From Rhizobium phaseoli (GTDB lineage: Bacteria; Pseudomonadota; Alphaproteobacteria; Rhizobiales; Rhizobiaceae): DNA of 64,000 nt. Shown here piece by piece: positions 49,319-57,630 of this stretch. Within the stretch, counting starts at the first letter, position 1, and each line of letters begins with the position of its first letter. The notes beneath the pieces are model-generated. The model was not told the DNA's origin, did no database searches, and saw only the letters and a program-made list of their open reading frames with translations. The position numbers were made by a program, and so were the translations under genes. The stretch spans positions 124,001-188,000 of the forward strand of contig NZ_ML133565.1 in assembly GCF_003985125.1 (NCBI RefSeq). Reading direction: 5' to 3'.

Positions 49319-51784
49319 ATGATCGATTCCATTCTCGACCAGATGACGCTGGAGGAGCAGGTCTCGCTTTTGTCGGGCGCCGATTTCTGGACGACGGTTC
49401 CAGTCGAGCGTCTCGGCGTGCCCAAGATCAAGGTGACGGACGGTCCGAATGGAGCGCGCGGCGCCGGCTCGCTGGTCGCGGGCGTCAAGGCGACCTGCTT
49501 TCCCGTCGCCATTGCGCTCGGGGCCAGCTGGAATCCCGGGCTCGTCAGGCAGATGGGCGCGGCACTTGCCCGCCAGGCAAAGAGCAAGGGTGCCGCCGTG
49601 CTGCTCGCGCCCACGGTCAATATTCATCGCTCCGGCCTCAACGGCCGCAATTTCGAATGTTATTCCGAAGATCCGATGCTGACCGCGGAACTGGCTGTCG
49701 CTTATATCGAGGGCGTGCAGGGCGAGGGGGTGGCGGCGACGGTCAAGCATTTCGCCGGCAATGAATCGGAGATCGAGCGGCAGACCATGTCTTCCGATAT
49801 CGACGAGCGGACGCTGCGCGAAATCTACCTCCCGCCCTTCGAGCAAGCCGTCCGTCGCGCCGGCGTCATGGCCGTCATGTCCTCCTATAACCGCCTGAAC
49901 GGCACCTATACGAGCGAGCATCACTGGCTCTTGACCAAGGTGCTGCGCGAGGAGTGGGGCTTCGACGGCATCGTAATGTCAGACTGGTTCGGCTCTCACT
50001 CGACGGCTGAGACAATCAATGCCGGCCTCGATCTCGAAATGCCGGGCCCCGCGCGCGATCGCGGCGACAAACTGGTCGCTGCCGTGCTCGAGGGCAAGGT
50101 CGATGCCGCGACGGTGCGCGCTGCGGCGCGGCGCATATTGGTTTTGCTGGAGCGGGTCGGCGCGTTCAAGGAGAAACCCGATCTCACCGAGCGGGCGGTC
50201 GACCTTCCGGAAGACCGGGCGCTGATCCGGCGTCTCGGCGCGGAAGGCGCAGTGCTTCTGAAGAACGACGGCATCCTGCCAATTGCCAAGGCCTCGCTCG
50301 ACCGCATCGCTGTTATCGGCCCCAATGCGGCCAGCGCCCGCGTCATGGGCGGCGGCAGCGCGCAGATCGCGGCGCATTATACGGTGAGCCCGCTCGAAGG
50401 CATTCGCGCCGCTCTCTCCAATGCCAACAGCATCAGCCATGCCGTCGGCTGCCGCCATAATCGGCTGATCGATGTGTTCAAGGGAAAGATCGCGGTCGAG
50501 TATTTCAAGGGGCGCGGCTGCAAGGGCGATCCGCAGCACGTCGAAACGGTCGACAAGGGCGAATTCTTCTGGTTCGAACTGCCGTCGGGCGAACTCGACC
50601 CAGCAGACTTCTCGGCCCGGATGACGATGCGATTCGTGCCGGAGGAGAGCGGCGAGCATGTGTTCGGCATGACTAATGCCGGCCTGGCGCGGCTGTTCGT
50701 CGACGGAATGCTGATGGTAGACGGCCATGACGGCTGGACGCGCGGCGAGAACTATTTCGGTACCGCGAATGACGAACAGCGCGGCACGGTCACGCTTGAT
50801 GCCGGCCGGTCATATGAGATCACCGTCGAGTATGAACCATGCAAGGCGACAGAGGAGGGCATCAACCTCATCGCCGTCCGCTTCGGTGTCGAAAAGCCGC
50901 TCAGCGAGGCCGACATCGAGTCGGCCGTCGAGACCGCCCGTAATGCCGATGTGGCGCTTCTCTTTGTCGGCCGCGACGGCGAATGGGATACGGAGGGACT
51001 GGACCTGCCGGACATGCGGCTGCCGGACCGGCAGGAGGAACTGATCGAGCGGGTTGCGGCCGCCAACGCCAACACGGTGGTGGTGCTCCAGACCGGCGGC
51101 CCGGTGGAAATGCCCTGGCTCGGCAAGGTTCGCGCCGTGCTTGAGATGTGGTATCCGGGGCAGGAACTCGGCAATGCCGTCGCCGATGTGCTATTCGGCG
51201 ACGTCGAGCCGACCGGACGCCTGCCGCAGACCTTCCCAAAGGCGCTTGCCGATAATGCCGCCATCACCGGTGACCCCGCCGTCTATCCCGGCAAGGATGG
51301 GCATGTACGTTATGCCGAAGGCGTCTTCGTCGGTTACCGTCACCACGACAGCCGCGCCGTCGCTCCGCTCTTCCCTTTCGGCTTCGGCCTTGGCTATACG
51401 CGCTTCCGTTGGAGCGAACCGCGGGTGTCGGCCAGCGAAATGGATGCTGACGGGGTGACCATCAGTGTCGACTTGACCAATATAGGCGATCGGCCTGGAT
51501 CGGAGCTGGTTCAGCTTTATGTGCGTTCGCCCAAATCCAAAGTGGAACGGCCAGACAAGGAACTGCGCGCCTTCGCCAAGCTTTCGCTGCAGCCTGGCGA
51601 AACGGGCACGGCGGTCATGAAGGTCGTGCCGCGCGACCTCGCTTACTTTGACCCTGAGGCTGGTACCTTCCAGGCAGAGCCGGGTGACTATCAGCTGATT
51701 ATTGCAGCCAATGCCGCAGATATAAAATCCGTGATCGAACTGCGGTCACCGGCCAGCTATCTGTTGCCGCCGTCGTACGCGTGA
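49319..51784 (+). CDS. Beta-glucosidase, glycoside hydrolase family 3 with PA14 insert
   Basis: An 821-residue GH3 enzyme, close to the size of Agrobacterium beta-glucosidase. Domains: (alpha/beta)8 barrel with VTDGPNGARGAGSLVAGVKA and the nucleophile loop GIVMSDWFGSHST (Asp near 222); alpha/beta sandwich (NGAVLLKNDGILP-like GAVLLKNDGILPI and LFVGRDGEWDTEGLDL); a PA14 domain inserted at about 390-530 (FVPEESGEHVFGMTNAGLAR, LFVDGMLMVDGHDGW); and a C-terminal fibronectin-like domain (ELVQLYVRSPKSKVERPDKE). ATG 49319 has GGAGG upstream. No signal peptide, so it cleaves imported beta-glucosides in the cytoplasm. Confidence 0.92.
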   Translation: MIDSILDQMTLEEQVSLLSGADFWTTVPVERLGVPKIKVTDGPNGARGAGSLVAGVKATCFPVAIALGASWNPGLVRQMGAALARQAKSKGAAVLLAPTVNIHRSGLNGRNFECYSEDPMLTAELAVAYIEGVQGEGVAATVKHFAGNESEIERQTMSSDIDERTLREIYLPPFEQAVRRAGVMAVMSSYNRLNGTYTSEHHWLLTKVLREEWGFDGIVMSDWFGSHSTAETINAGLDLEMPGPARDRGDKLVAAVLEGKVDAATVRAAARRILVLLERVGAFKEKPDLTERAVDLPEDRALIRRLGAEGAVLLKNDGILPIAKASLDRIAVIGPNAASARVMGGGSAQIAAHYTVSPLEGIRAALSNANSISHAVGCRHNRLIDVFKGKIAVEYFKGRGCKGDPQHVETVDKGEFFWFELPSGELDPADFSARMTMRFVPEESGEHVFGMTNAGLARLFVDGMLMVDGHDGWTRGENYFGTANDEQRGTVTLDAGRSYEITVEYEPCKATEEGINLIAVRFGVEKPLSEADIESAVETARNADVALLFVGRDGEWDTEGLDLPDMRLPDRQEELIERVAAANANTVVVLQTGGPVEMPWLGKVRAVLEMWYPGQELGNAVADVLFGDVEPTGRLPQTFPKALADNAAITGDPAVYPGKDGHVRYAEGVFVGYRHHDSRAVAPLFPFGFGLGYTRFRWSEPRVSASEMDADGVTISVDLTNIGDRPGSELVQLYVRSPKSKVERPDKELRAFAKLSLQPGETGTAVMKVVPRDLAYFDPEAGTFQAEPGDYQLIIAANAADIKSVIELRSPASYLLPPSYA

Positions 51785-51948
51785 TTGCCTAGCGTGGTGA
51801 TGCCTCTGCTTGTCATCGGATCTTCTCCAAAAATCTTCCAGCAGTCGAAGAACATCATCAGGTGCCAAACGATTTAGGTGAACAAAAACAGACTTCAAAA
51901 CGTCGTGGGCTCGCCCGAAATACGTGCAGAAATTTTTTCGACGCATCT

Positions 51949-51977
51949 CTTGAATCGAAAAAACAGGCAAACCAGAT
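51949..51977 (+). promoter_or_regulatory. Sigma32-like promoter of hsp20
   Basis: CTTGAA (51949-51954), 17 nt, CCAGAT (51972-51977). The -35 fits the RpoH consensus start CTTGAA; the -10 is only roughly like the C-rich alphaproteobacterial form. It places transcription start just before the ROSE structure. Confidence 0.4.
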
Positions 51978-51989
51978 CATGTTCGTCGG

Positions 51990-52075
51990 CAGCGCAAAAG
52001 CGGGCCGGCAGCCCGCGTGGAGACATCGGTTTGCGACGCGTCTCCACCCCATGTTGCTTTACGGAGGATATGGCT
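51990..52075 (+). promoter_or_regulatory. ROSE-type RNA thermometer in the hsp20 leader
   Basis: The leader can fold into consecutive hairpins: GCGGGC/GCCCGC (52000-52016), GTGGAGAC/GTCTCCAC (52017-52047), and a last one in which CCAT (52049-52052) pairs with ATGG (52070-52073), enclosing TTGCT and GGAGG. TTGCT facing the Shine-Dalgarno is the hallmark of ROSE elements that mask the ribosome site of rhizobial small heat-shock genes at low temperature and melt on heating. Confidence 0.75.
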
Positions 52076-52546
52076 ATGAGAAACGAACTTGACTTTGCTC
52101 CCCTTTACCGGTCCAGCATCGGCTTCGACCGTGTCTTCAATCTGCTGAACAATGCGCAGCGGCTGCAAGCGATCGATGCGTGGCCGCCCTATGACATCGT
52201 CAAGACGGGCGAAGATGACTATCGCATTCAGATGGCGGTTGCCGGTTTCGCCGAGGCCGACCTCGAAATAACGCAGGAGCGGAACGTCCTTTTGGTGAAA
52301 GGGCAGAAGAACGAAGCGAAAGACGGCGAGTACCTGCATCGCGGCATCGCCGGGCGCACATTTGAGCGCCGCTTCGAGCTCGCGGATCACGTCAGGGTCG
52401 AGAATGCCTCGCTGATGAATGGTATTCTCTCGATCGCGCTGAAGCGTGAAGTGCCTGAGGCCATGAAGCCGCGCAAGATCGCCATTGGAGACGGCTTCTC
52501 TCAGCAGGCGCCTCTTCAGATCGATGCCGAACGTCAGGTGGCTTAA
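52076..52546 (+). CDS. Small heat-shock protein Hsp20 (IbpA-type)
   Basis: A 156-residue alpha-crystallin-domain chaperone. MRNELDFAPLYRSSIGFDRV is the N-terminal arm; YDIVKTGEDDYRIQMAVAGF and RGIAGRTFERRFELADHVRV and ENASLMNGILSIALKREVPE form the crystallin domain with the characteristic NGIL, closing in an IxI-like PRKIAI tail. GGAGG lies 8 nt before the chosen ATG 52076. It binds unfolding proteins on heat stress. A ROSE thermometer and an RpoH-like promoter precede it. Confidence 0.92.
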   Translation: MRNELDFAPLYRSSIGFDRVFNLLNNAQRLQAIDAWPPYDIVKTGEDDYRIQMAVAGFAEADLEITQERNVLLVKGQKNEAKDGEYLHRGIAGRTFERRFELADHVRVENASLMNGILSIALKREVPEAMKPRKIAIGDGFSQQAPLQIDAERQVA

Positions 52547-52559
52547 GGAGAGCTTCTTC

Positions 52560-52700
52560 ATGAAGTCCCGGATAAAGCCGTTTATCGTGCAGATAAAGAA
52601 ACGTCGCGGAAGCATCGCGAAGGATGCGGGAAAGCCTCTGCTTTTGAAGCAACTAGGCAAGCTCCGCACCGCGACCTCGGTTCTTGAAGCACGATCCTGA
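52560..52700 (+). CDS. Small basic protein downstream of hsp20
   Basis: A 46-residue frame, MKSRIKPFIVQIKKRRGSIA then KDAGKPLLLKQLGKLRTATS, beginning 13 nt after the hsp20 stop with AAGGAGAG at good spacing. It is strongly basic. The KPFIVQIKKRRG segment resembles the FAVEYKTGRRK start of the SyrB-like protein at 31436-32101 and related rhizobial small proteins. It is probably co-transcribed with hsp20. Function unknown. Confidence 0.45.
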   Translation: MKSRIKPFIVQIKKRRGSIAKDAGKPLLLKQLGKLRTATSVLEARS

Positions 52701-52720
52701 ACAGGAATTGAACATCAAAA

Positions 52721-52743
52721 GGGCCGGCGCCGCGTGCCGGCCC
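52721..52743 (-). terminator. Terminator for the OmpA-like gene
   Basis: GGGCCGGC (52721-52728) and GCCGGCCC (52736-52743) form a perfect 8-bp stem with a 7-nt loop. Read leftward the stem is followed by TTTT, so it terminates the minus-strand OmpA-like operon; it could also stop the hsp20 transcript. Confidence 0.6.
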
Positions 52744-52772
52744 TCAATCGTCGAAGCAGCAGGTTCCTGCGA

Positions 52773-53309
52773 TCAGGCCGCGTCCGGTTCAGTTCGCAGA
52801 TTGGTGACGACGCGCCGGTTCTGCACCTTGCAGGAGCGGTCCGTGCAGTCGCGAACCTCGCGGTCGTTTCCATAACCCTTCGCCCACATGCGCTTCGGGT
52901 CCACCCCCTTCGAGGCAAGATAGGCCATCGCCGCGTCGGCGCGCTTCTGCGACAGTGTCTGCATTTTCGATGGGGAGCCGGAATCGTCGGCAAATCCCTG
53001 CAGCTTGAGCAGCCAGGTCGGGTTTCTGTTGAGCCAGGCGGCCTGGTTATCCAGAGTTGCCATGGCGACGGAATCGAGGGTGGCGGAATCCTGCTTGAAG
53101 TAGATCCGCCGGCCGACATTGAGGATGAAATCCTCTTCGCTGCCGGCCGCGACGTTTTCGAACCCCGGCGCCGGATCATTGGTCTGGCCGGTCATCGGCG
53201 CCGCAGTCGGTTCTTCCAGGGCGGCGATCTCAGTGGTGGAGCAGGCGGCAAGCGCCAGGAGCATGGCCGCGGCGAGAAGGCGGCTCGTATATCCGGTTAT
53301 AGCAGACAT
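52773..53309 (-). CDS. OmpA-like outer-membrane lipoprotein
   Basis: A 178-residue lipoprotein. The lipobox LALAAC puts the lipidated Cys at residue 23. The C-terminal OmpA domain holds GRRIYFKQDSATLDSVAMAT, LKLQGFADDSGSPSKMQTLS and QKRADAAMAYLASKGVDPKR then NRRVV, the peptidoglycan-binding D and R pattern as in Pal. It anchors the outer membrane to the cell wall. The start is 14 nt after the L,D-transpeptidase stop, so both wall genes are one operon. Confidence 0.88.
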   Translation of the reverse strand: MSAITGYTSRLLAAAMLLALAACSTTEIAALEEPTAAPMTGQTNDPAPGFENVAAGSEEDFILNVGRRIYFKQDSATLDSVAMATLDNQAAWLNRNPTWLLKLQGFADDSGSPSKMQTLSQKRADAAMAYLASKGVDPKRMWAKGYGNDREVRDCTDRSCKVQNRRVVTNLRTEPDAA

Positions 53310-53323
53310 CAGGGTAAGGTTCC

Positions 53324-53998
53324 TTATTCGACCGGAGTTGTTTGGCTGACTTGCGTGGTGCTTTCGGCCTGATCGGCAATGTGCGGCAGCACCTGCACCG
53401 CCGTGCCGATCGGGCAGCGCTGATAGAGATCGATGGCGTCCTCGTTGAACATGCGGATGCAGCCGCTGGAGGCGTCCTTGCCGATGCTCCAGGGCTCCAG
53501 CGTGCCGTGGAAGCGATAGCCGGTGTCGACGCCGTCACGATGCAGATACATGGCGCGAGGCCCGAGCGGATTTTTCGGTGAACCGCCATCGACGAATTCC
53601 GGCAGTTCAGGATGGCGCTTGCGCATCTCCGGCGGTGGCGTCCAGCGCGGCCAGAGCGATTTGGCGTCGATCGTGGCGCGACCGAACCATTTGAAACCTT
53701 CACGGCCGACGCCGACGCCGTATCGAATGGCTGTCTTGTTCTCCATGATCACGTAGAGGAAATGGTGCCTTGTATCGACGACAACGGTGCCGATCGGCTC
53801 ACTGCTGAAGTATTTGACGACCTGGCGGTGCCACTTTTTGTCGATTTTGGCGAAATTGGTGCTGCGATACGTGACGCCGTTATCGACTGCCGTGCCGTCA
53901 AAAAAAGAAGATGCGGCGGCGAGCGTCGGTTTGCGAACGGCGCCTGCACCAAGCAATGCCAGTCCACCAACCACAATATTCCTGCGAGTCCACACCAT
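53324..53998 (-). CDS. L,D-transpeptidase (YkuD domain)
   Basis: A 224-residue protein with signal MVWTRRNIVVGGLALLGAGA containing a twin-arginine-like start. The catalytic motif is YRFHGTLEPWSIGKDASSGC followed by IRM, i.e. H-x-T...S-S-G-C-I-R with Cys near residue 180. FRTVVVDTRHH-like GTVVVDTRHHFLYVIMENKT begins the YkuD fold. It forms 3-3 cross-links or links lipoproteins to peptidoglycan in the periplasm. It is the first gene of the pair with the OmpA-like lipoprotein, which suggests coupling of outer membrane and wall. Confidence 0.9.
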   Translation of the reverse strand: MVWTRRNIVVGGLALLGAGAVRKPTLAAASSFFDGTAVDNGVTYRSTNFAKIDKKWHRQVVKYFSSEPIGTVVVDTRHHFLYVIMENKTAIRYGVGVGREGFKWFGRATIDAKSLWPRWTPPPEMRKRHPELPEFVDGGSPKNPLGPRAMYLHRDGVDTGYRFHGTLEPWSIGKDASSGCIRMFNEDAIDLYQRCPIGTAVQVLPHIADQAESTTQVSQTTPVE

Positions 53999-54157
53999 CG
54001 GCCAAATCCCCCCTGAAAGCCAATTAGCGAAATGTCAGTAAATCAGATTTTTCATTTGCCTCAATAGAAAACTCCTCAGCTTTTTCAGGGGCCGATAACG
54101 CGTTGGGGATCGATCGCATCGTTATCTCCCGATCGTTACTCGGCGAAGGATGATGAT

Positions 54158-54337
54158 TTACTCAGAAACACACGAGTCTCCGGCGCCGAGGGTTGGGGCA
54201 GCTCGCTCCCGTATCGAGATGTTTGGGCGGCCCCACGGCTTGTCTCTGCCCATCTGCAGGTCCTGATATTCCGACGGCAGATCGGTTGTATCAAAAGAAT
54301 TGTCTATCCCAGGCGGCACCTGTTGCATAGGTTTCAT
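54158..54337 (-). CDS. Small hypothetical protein
   Basis: A 59-residue frame, MKPMQQVPPGIDNSFDTTDL then PSEYQDLQMGRDKPWGRPNI, starting at ATG 54337. A weak AAGAGAG precedes it. It is hydrophilic and Pro/Gly-rich without any recognised domain. Third positions are G/C-rich. It may be a genuine small gene, but no context supports it. Confidence 0.3.
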   Translation of the reverse strand: MKPMQQVPPGIDNSFDTTDLPSEYQDLQMGRDKPWGRPNISIRERAAPTLGAGDSCVSE

Positions 54338-54567
54338 GCGACTCTCTTAGCGGGATCTTCCTATTTACCGGATTTCATCATGCCGCCGATAGCCGTTGCC
54401 GCCTTGATAGCCGCCGTCTTCTGGCGCTTCGCAATCCGACGCTACCAGGGCGTCGGCGGCTGACATGCCGCAGCTGGATCATTGGCCATCGCGGGAATGC
54501 GCTCTCAGATCTTGAGGCTGCGTGCAACCTGTTCGGGAATACCGGGCGTGCATAAATTATCGATTAA
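54338..54567. other. Intergenic stretch before the siderophore receptor promoter
   Basis: No supported gene. A 27-codon plus-strand frame at 54380-54463 (MPPIAVAALIAAVFWRFAIR) encodes a hydrophobic segment and might be a tiny membrane protein, but it lacks a ribosome site. Confidence 0.25.
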
Positions 54568-54622
54568 AAGATGACAAAAAAAATCATCTTATGTTGACAA
54601 GGCCCATTGCGCTCCATAGGTT
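54568..54622 (+). promoter_or_regulatory. RirA-type iron operator and promoter of the siderophore receptor
   Basis: TGA-N9-TCA at 54572-54586 (embedded in AAGATGA/TCATCTT arms, 54568-54590) matches the iron-responsive operator of rhizobial RirA. It directly precedes TTGACA (54594-54599), 17 nt, TAGGTT (54617-54622), a good sigma70 promoter. Under iron sufficiency RirA would block this promoter. Confidence 0.65.
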
Positions 54623-54653
54623 CCGCCCGCATCCGTGACGCAGGGACAGAGCA

Positions 54654-56828
54654 ATGCCGCATGTTTTTTTGAATGTTTCTAAGAATCTACCAAAAATCTA
54701 TAGAGATAGCCTCGCGGCTACGACAGCGATCCTGCTGATCGGTATTTCAGCATCGCCGGCTTCCGCTCAGAGCGCCACCGACGGCGACACGGCGACGACC
54801 CTGGAACCGATCGTCATTCAAGGTGCATCCTCTGATAGCAAGACCGACAGGACGTCGGTTACCGCCAAAAACAGCGCGGGGGCGACCAAGATCAGCACGC
54901 CGCTGGTCGAGACGCCGCGTTCGATATCGGTCACCACCGAGAAGGAAATCGAGCAGCGCGGCGCGCAAAGCATCATCGAGGCGGTGCGTTATACCTCAGG
55001 CGTGACGACAGGGCCGAACGGCTTCGATCCGCGTTTCGACCAGATCTACATTCGCGGCTTCAACATCACGACAGTCGGAGACTTTCGTGACAGCCTGCGT
55101 CAGCCCTACATGAATTACGGCATGTTCCGCACCGATCCCTATCAGCTGCAGCGCGTCGAGGTGATCAAGGGACCGGTTTCCGTTCTCTACGGTGCGGGAT
55201 CGCCGGGCGGCCTCGTCAACAAGATATCGAAGCTTCCAACCGAGGAACCGATCCGTGAGGTGGGCATTACCTACGGCACCAAGGACCGGCTGCAGGGGAT
55301 GTTCGATTTCGGCGGGCCGATCAGCGAAGGCAACGACGATTTCCTCTATCGGATCGTCGGTCTCGCCCGTCGCGGCGACACCAATTTCGATATTGCCGAC
55401 GACCGCTATTTCCTGGCGCCGTCCTTCACCTGGAAGCCCGACGAGGGCACGACGTTCACGGTGTACGGTCTGGCGCAGTCTGACGAGACCGACTCCAACG
55501 TCGGCGCGATCACGACCTTGGACGGGAAGATCCACGAGCTCAGGGAGAGCGATCCCGACTACGACTACCAGAAGGTCAAGCAGCAGCAGGTCGGCTATCA
55601 GTTCGAGCATGAATTCGACAACGGCCTGACCTTCCGGCAGAACCTGCGTTATTCGCATCTCGACCTGCAGGCCCGCTATCTCGGTGTGACCGGCTGGACC
55701 GGGACCGTCGCGCATCGCGGCACGAATGCGATCCGCGACGAAATGAATGTCTTCCAGGTCGACAATCAGCTCGAGGCGAAGTTTGACACGGGTCCGTTGG
55801 CCCATACGATGCTGTTCGGGCTCGATTACACCAATCTCCAGTCAAGCTTTGGCTACGGCGCCGGCGCGTCCGATCCGGCGTTCGACTTCGATATCGCCAA
55901 TCCGACCTATGGTGTCTCGGGCGCCACGCCGGACTATAGTATCCTGGCTTCCGATGCCGACATGCGGCAGGTCGGCATTTATGCGATGGACCAGATCGAG
56001 GTCGGGAATTGGCGGTTCAACCTCGGCGGCCGGCAGACCTGGGTGAACCAGACGCGCGATGCGACTTTGCCCGCGGTCAGCTCGGAGGAGGTCGATAAGA
56101 ACGCCTTCTCCTGGCAAGCCGGTGCCCTCTATCTCTTCGACAACGGCATTGCTCCCTTCGTCTCCTACGCCACCTCGTTCGATCCGGTGACCAACCGTTC
56201 GACCTCAGGCAAGATCCTGGCGCCGACAGAGGGTGAACAGTACGAGGTCGGCGTGAAATACCAGCCGCCGGGCTCCGACATCCTGCTGTCGGCCGTTGCC
56301 TATCACATCGTTGAAAAGAACAAGCCGGTGCTGGTCGATCCGCTGTTGTTTGCCTATGGATCGATCGGTGAGGTGACCGGGAAGGGTATCGAACTCGAAG
56401 CCCGCGCGGCGGTAGCCGATGGTTGGGATCTTATTGCGGCCTACACCTACAACCAGTCAGAAGTGACGGGAGGCGGTGAAAACGAGGGCAATACGCCAGC
56501 CCTGACACCCTCGCATGTCGCCAGCCTCTGGGCCAACTATACGTTCCAGGAAACCAACCCCTTCCATGGCCTGTCTGTCGGCACGGGTGTCCGTTATGTC
56601 AGTGAGAACTGGACGGATACGGCCAATACGTCGAAGAACCCCTCGAGCTTCTACATCGACGCGTCCGCCGCTTATGACTTCGGCGCGGTCGACAAGAAAT
56701 ACGAAGGCCTGACAGCGGCCTTCAATATCCGCAACATTGCCGATGAGCGCGACACCGTCTGCAACGAGGGCTTCTGCTACCTCGGCCAGGGCCGCAACAT
56801 GACGGCAACCCTGAAGTATCGGTGGTAA
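54654..56828 (+). CDS. TonB-dependent siderophore receptor (FhuA/FoxA family)
   Basis: A 724-residue outer-membrane receptor. The signal peptide ends near residue 39 (SASPASAQS). TTLEPIVIQG is a TonB-box-like segment; the plug domain holds STPLVETPRSISVTTEKEIE, IYIRGFNITTVGDFRDSLRQ and QRVEVIKGPVSVLYGAGSPG then GLVNKISK. The 22-strand barrel ends in LKYRW with terminal aromatic W. Resemblance to the hydroxamate receptors FhuA and FoxA is strong. It takes up ferric siderophore using TonB energy; the FhuD/FhuB genes downstream finish the import. The specific siderophore is unknown. Confidence 0.9.
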   Translation: MPHVFLNVSKNLPKIYRDSLAATTAILLIGISASPASAQSATDGDTATTLEPIVIQGASSDSKTDRTSVTAKNSAGATKISTPLVETPRSISVTTEKEIEQRGAQSIIEAVRYTSGVTTGPNGFDPRFDQIYIRGFNITTVGDFRDSLRQPYMNYGMFRTDPYQLQRVEVIKGPVSVLYGAGSPGGLVNKISKLPTEEPIREVGITYGTKDRLQGMFDFGGPISEGNDDFLYRIVGLARRGDTNFDIADDRYFLAPSFTWKPDEGTTFTVYGLAQSDETDSNVGAITTLDGKIHELRESDPDYDYQKVKQQQVGYQFEHEFDNGLTFRQNLRYSHLDLQARYLGVTGWTGTVAHRGTNAIRDEMNVFQVDNQLEAKFDTGPLAHTMLFGLDYTNLQSSFGYGAGASDPAFDFDIANPTYGVSGATPDYSILASDADMRQVGIYAMDQIEVGNWRFNLGGRQTWVNQTRDATLPAVSSEEVDKNAFSWQAGALYLFDNGIAPFVSYATSFDPVTNRSTSGKILAPTEGEQYEVGVKYQPPGSDILLSAVAYHIVEKNKPVLVDPLLFAYGSIGEVTGKGIELEARAAVADGWDLIAAYTYNQSEVTGGGENEGNTPALTPSHVASLWANYTFQETNPFHGLSVGTGVRYVSENWTDTANTSKNPSSFYIDASAAYDFGAVDKKYEGLTAAFNIRNIADERDTVCNEGFCYLGQGRNMTATLKYRW

Positions 56829-56832
56829 CGGC

Positions 56833-57618
56833 ATGGCGGCAGAGATGAACGGGGCGGCCTCACGCCCTTCGATTGCCGACCATCCTGTCGCCCGACAGGC
56901 CGTCGACCTCGACGGCCTGGTGGGCGATGGCCCGTTCGCCTATTGCCGCGGCAAGCTGCTTGCTTCTGCGCCGCCGACCGGGATTGTCATTCCCTGCAGG
57001 GACCTTGGCGACCGGGAGGTGTTTGACGGCATCATCGCGCGCTATGCGCAGAAATTTCCGGGCAGCGACCGCCGTGCGATCGTCTCCATGTGGACGCTCT
57101 ATTATTTCAGCATGCTGACGATCGCTCCGAGCGTCCATATGTTTGTAAACCGCATTGCGCTGCCATTGGACATCGACGGGCTGTCGCTGGTCTGCGATGG
57201 TGAGACAGGCGAGCCGGAAGCATTCGTGATGTCCGGCAGCCCCGAGCTTGCCACCGATCCGGCTGCCGAGCTTCACCGGCTGATGCTCGGCCATGCCGAG
57301 CCCGTGATCGCGGCGATTGCGGCCAATGCCGGCGTGGCGCCGAAGCTGCTCTGGAACAATGCCGCGGCATATCTTTCCTGGATCCTGAAAGAGATCGCCC
57401 ACCGCCACGAGCCCGCTCTCGTCGAAGGCGGTCTGGCGCTGCTTGACGAAGCCGCATGGCCATGCGGCCGGCGCAATCCGATGTTCGGCATGATCCGCAT
57501 GGCGCGCCAGCAATGCGGCTTCGAATTTGCTCGCCGCAAAGTCTGCTGCCTGCGCTATAACCTGCCGGGCGTTGGCGGCTGCGGTGAAGCCTGTCCGCTG
57601 CCGGACGGGCGGCATTGA
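56833..57618 (+). CDS. fhuF: Siderophore-iron reductase FhuF
   Basis: A 261-residue protein, 4 nt after the receptor stop and thus in the same operon. SMWTLYYFSMLTIAPSVHMF and LLWNNAAAYLSWILKE match FhuF; the C-terminal cysteines C238-C239, C250 and C254 follow the C-C-x10-C-x-C type pattern (x3 here) that ligates the [2Fe-2S] cluster. FhuF reduces ferric hydroxamate siderophores in the cytoplasm to release Fe2+. Length equals that of E. coli FhuF (about 262). Confidence 0.88.
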   Translation: MAAEMNGAASRPSIADHPVARQAVDLDGLVGDGPFAYCRGKLLASAPPTGIVIPCRDLGDREVFDGIIARYAQKFPGSDRRAIVSMWTLYYFSMLTIAPSVHMFVNRIALPLDIDGLSLVCDGETGEPEAFVMSGSPELATDPAAELHRLMLGHAEPVIAAIAANAGVAPKLLWNNAAAYLSWILKEIAHRHEPALVEGGLALLDEAAWPCGRRNPMFGMIRMARQQCGFEFARRKVCCLRYNLPGVGGCGEACPLPDGRH

Positions 57619-57630
57619 CGCCGCTCGGAG

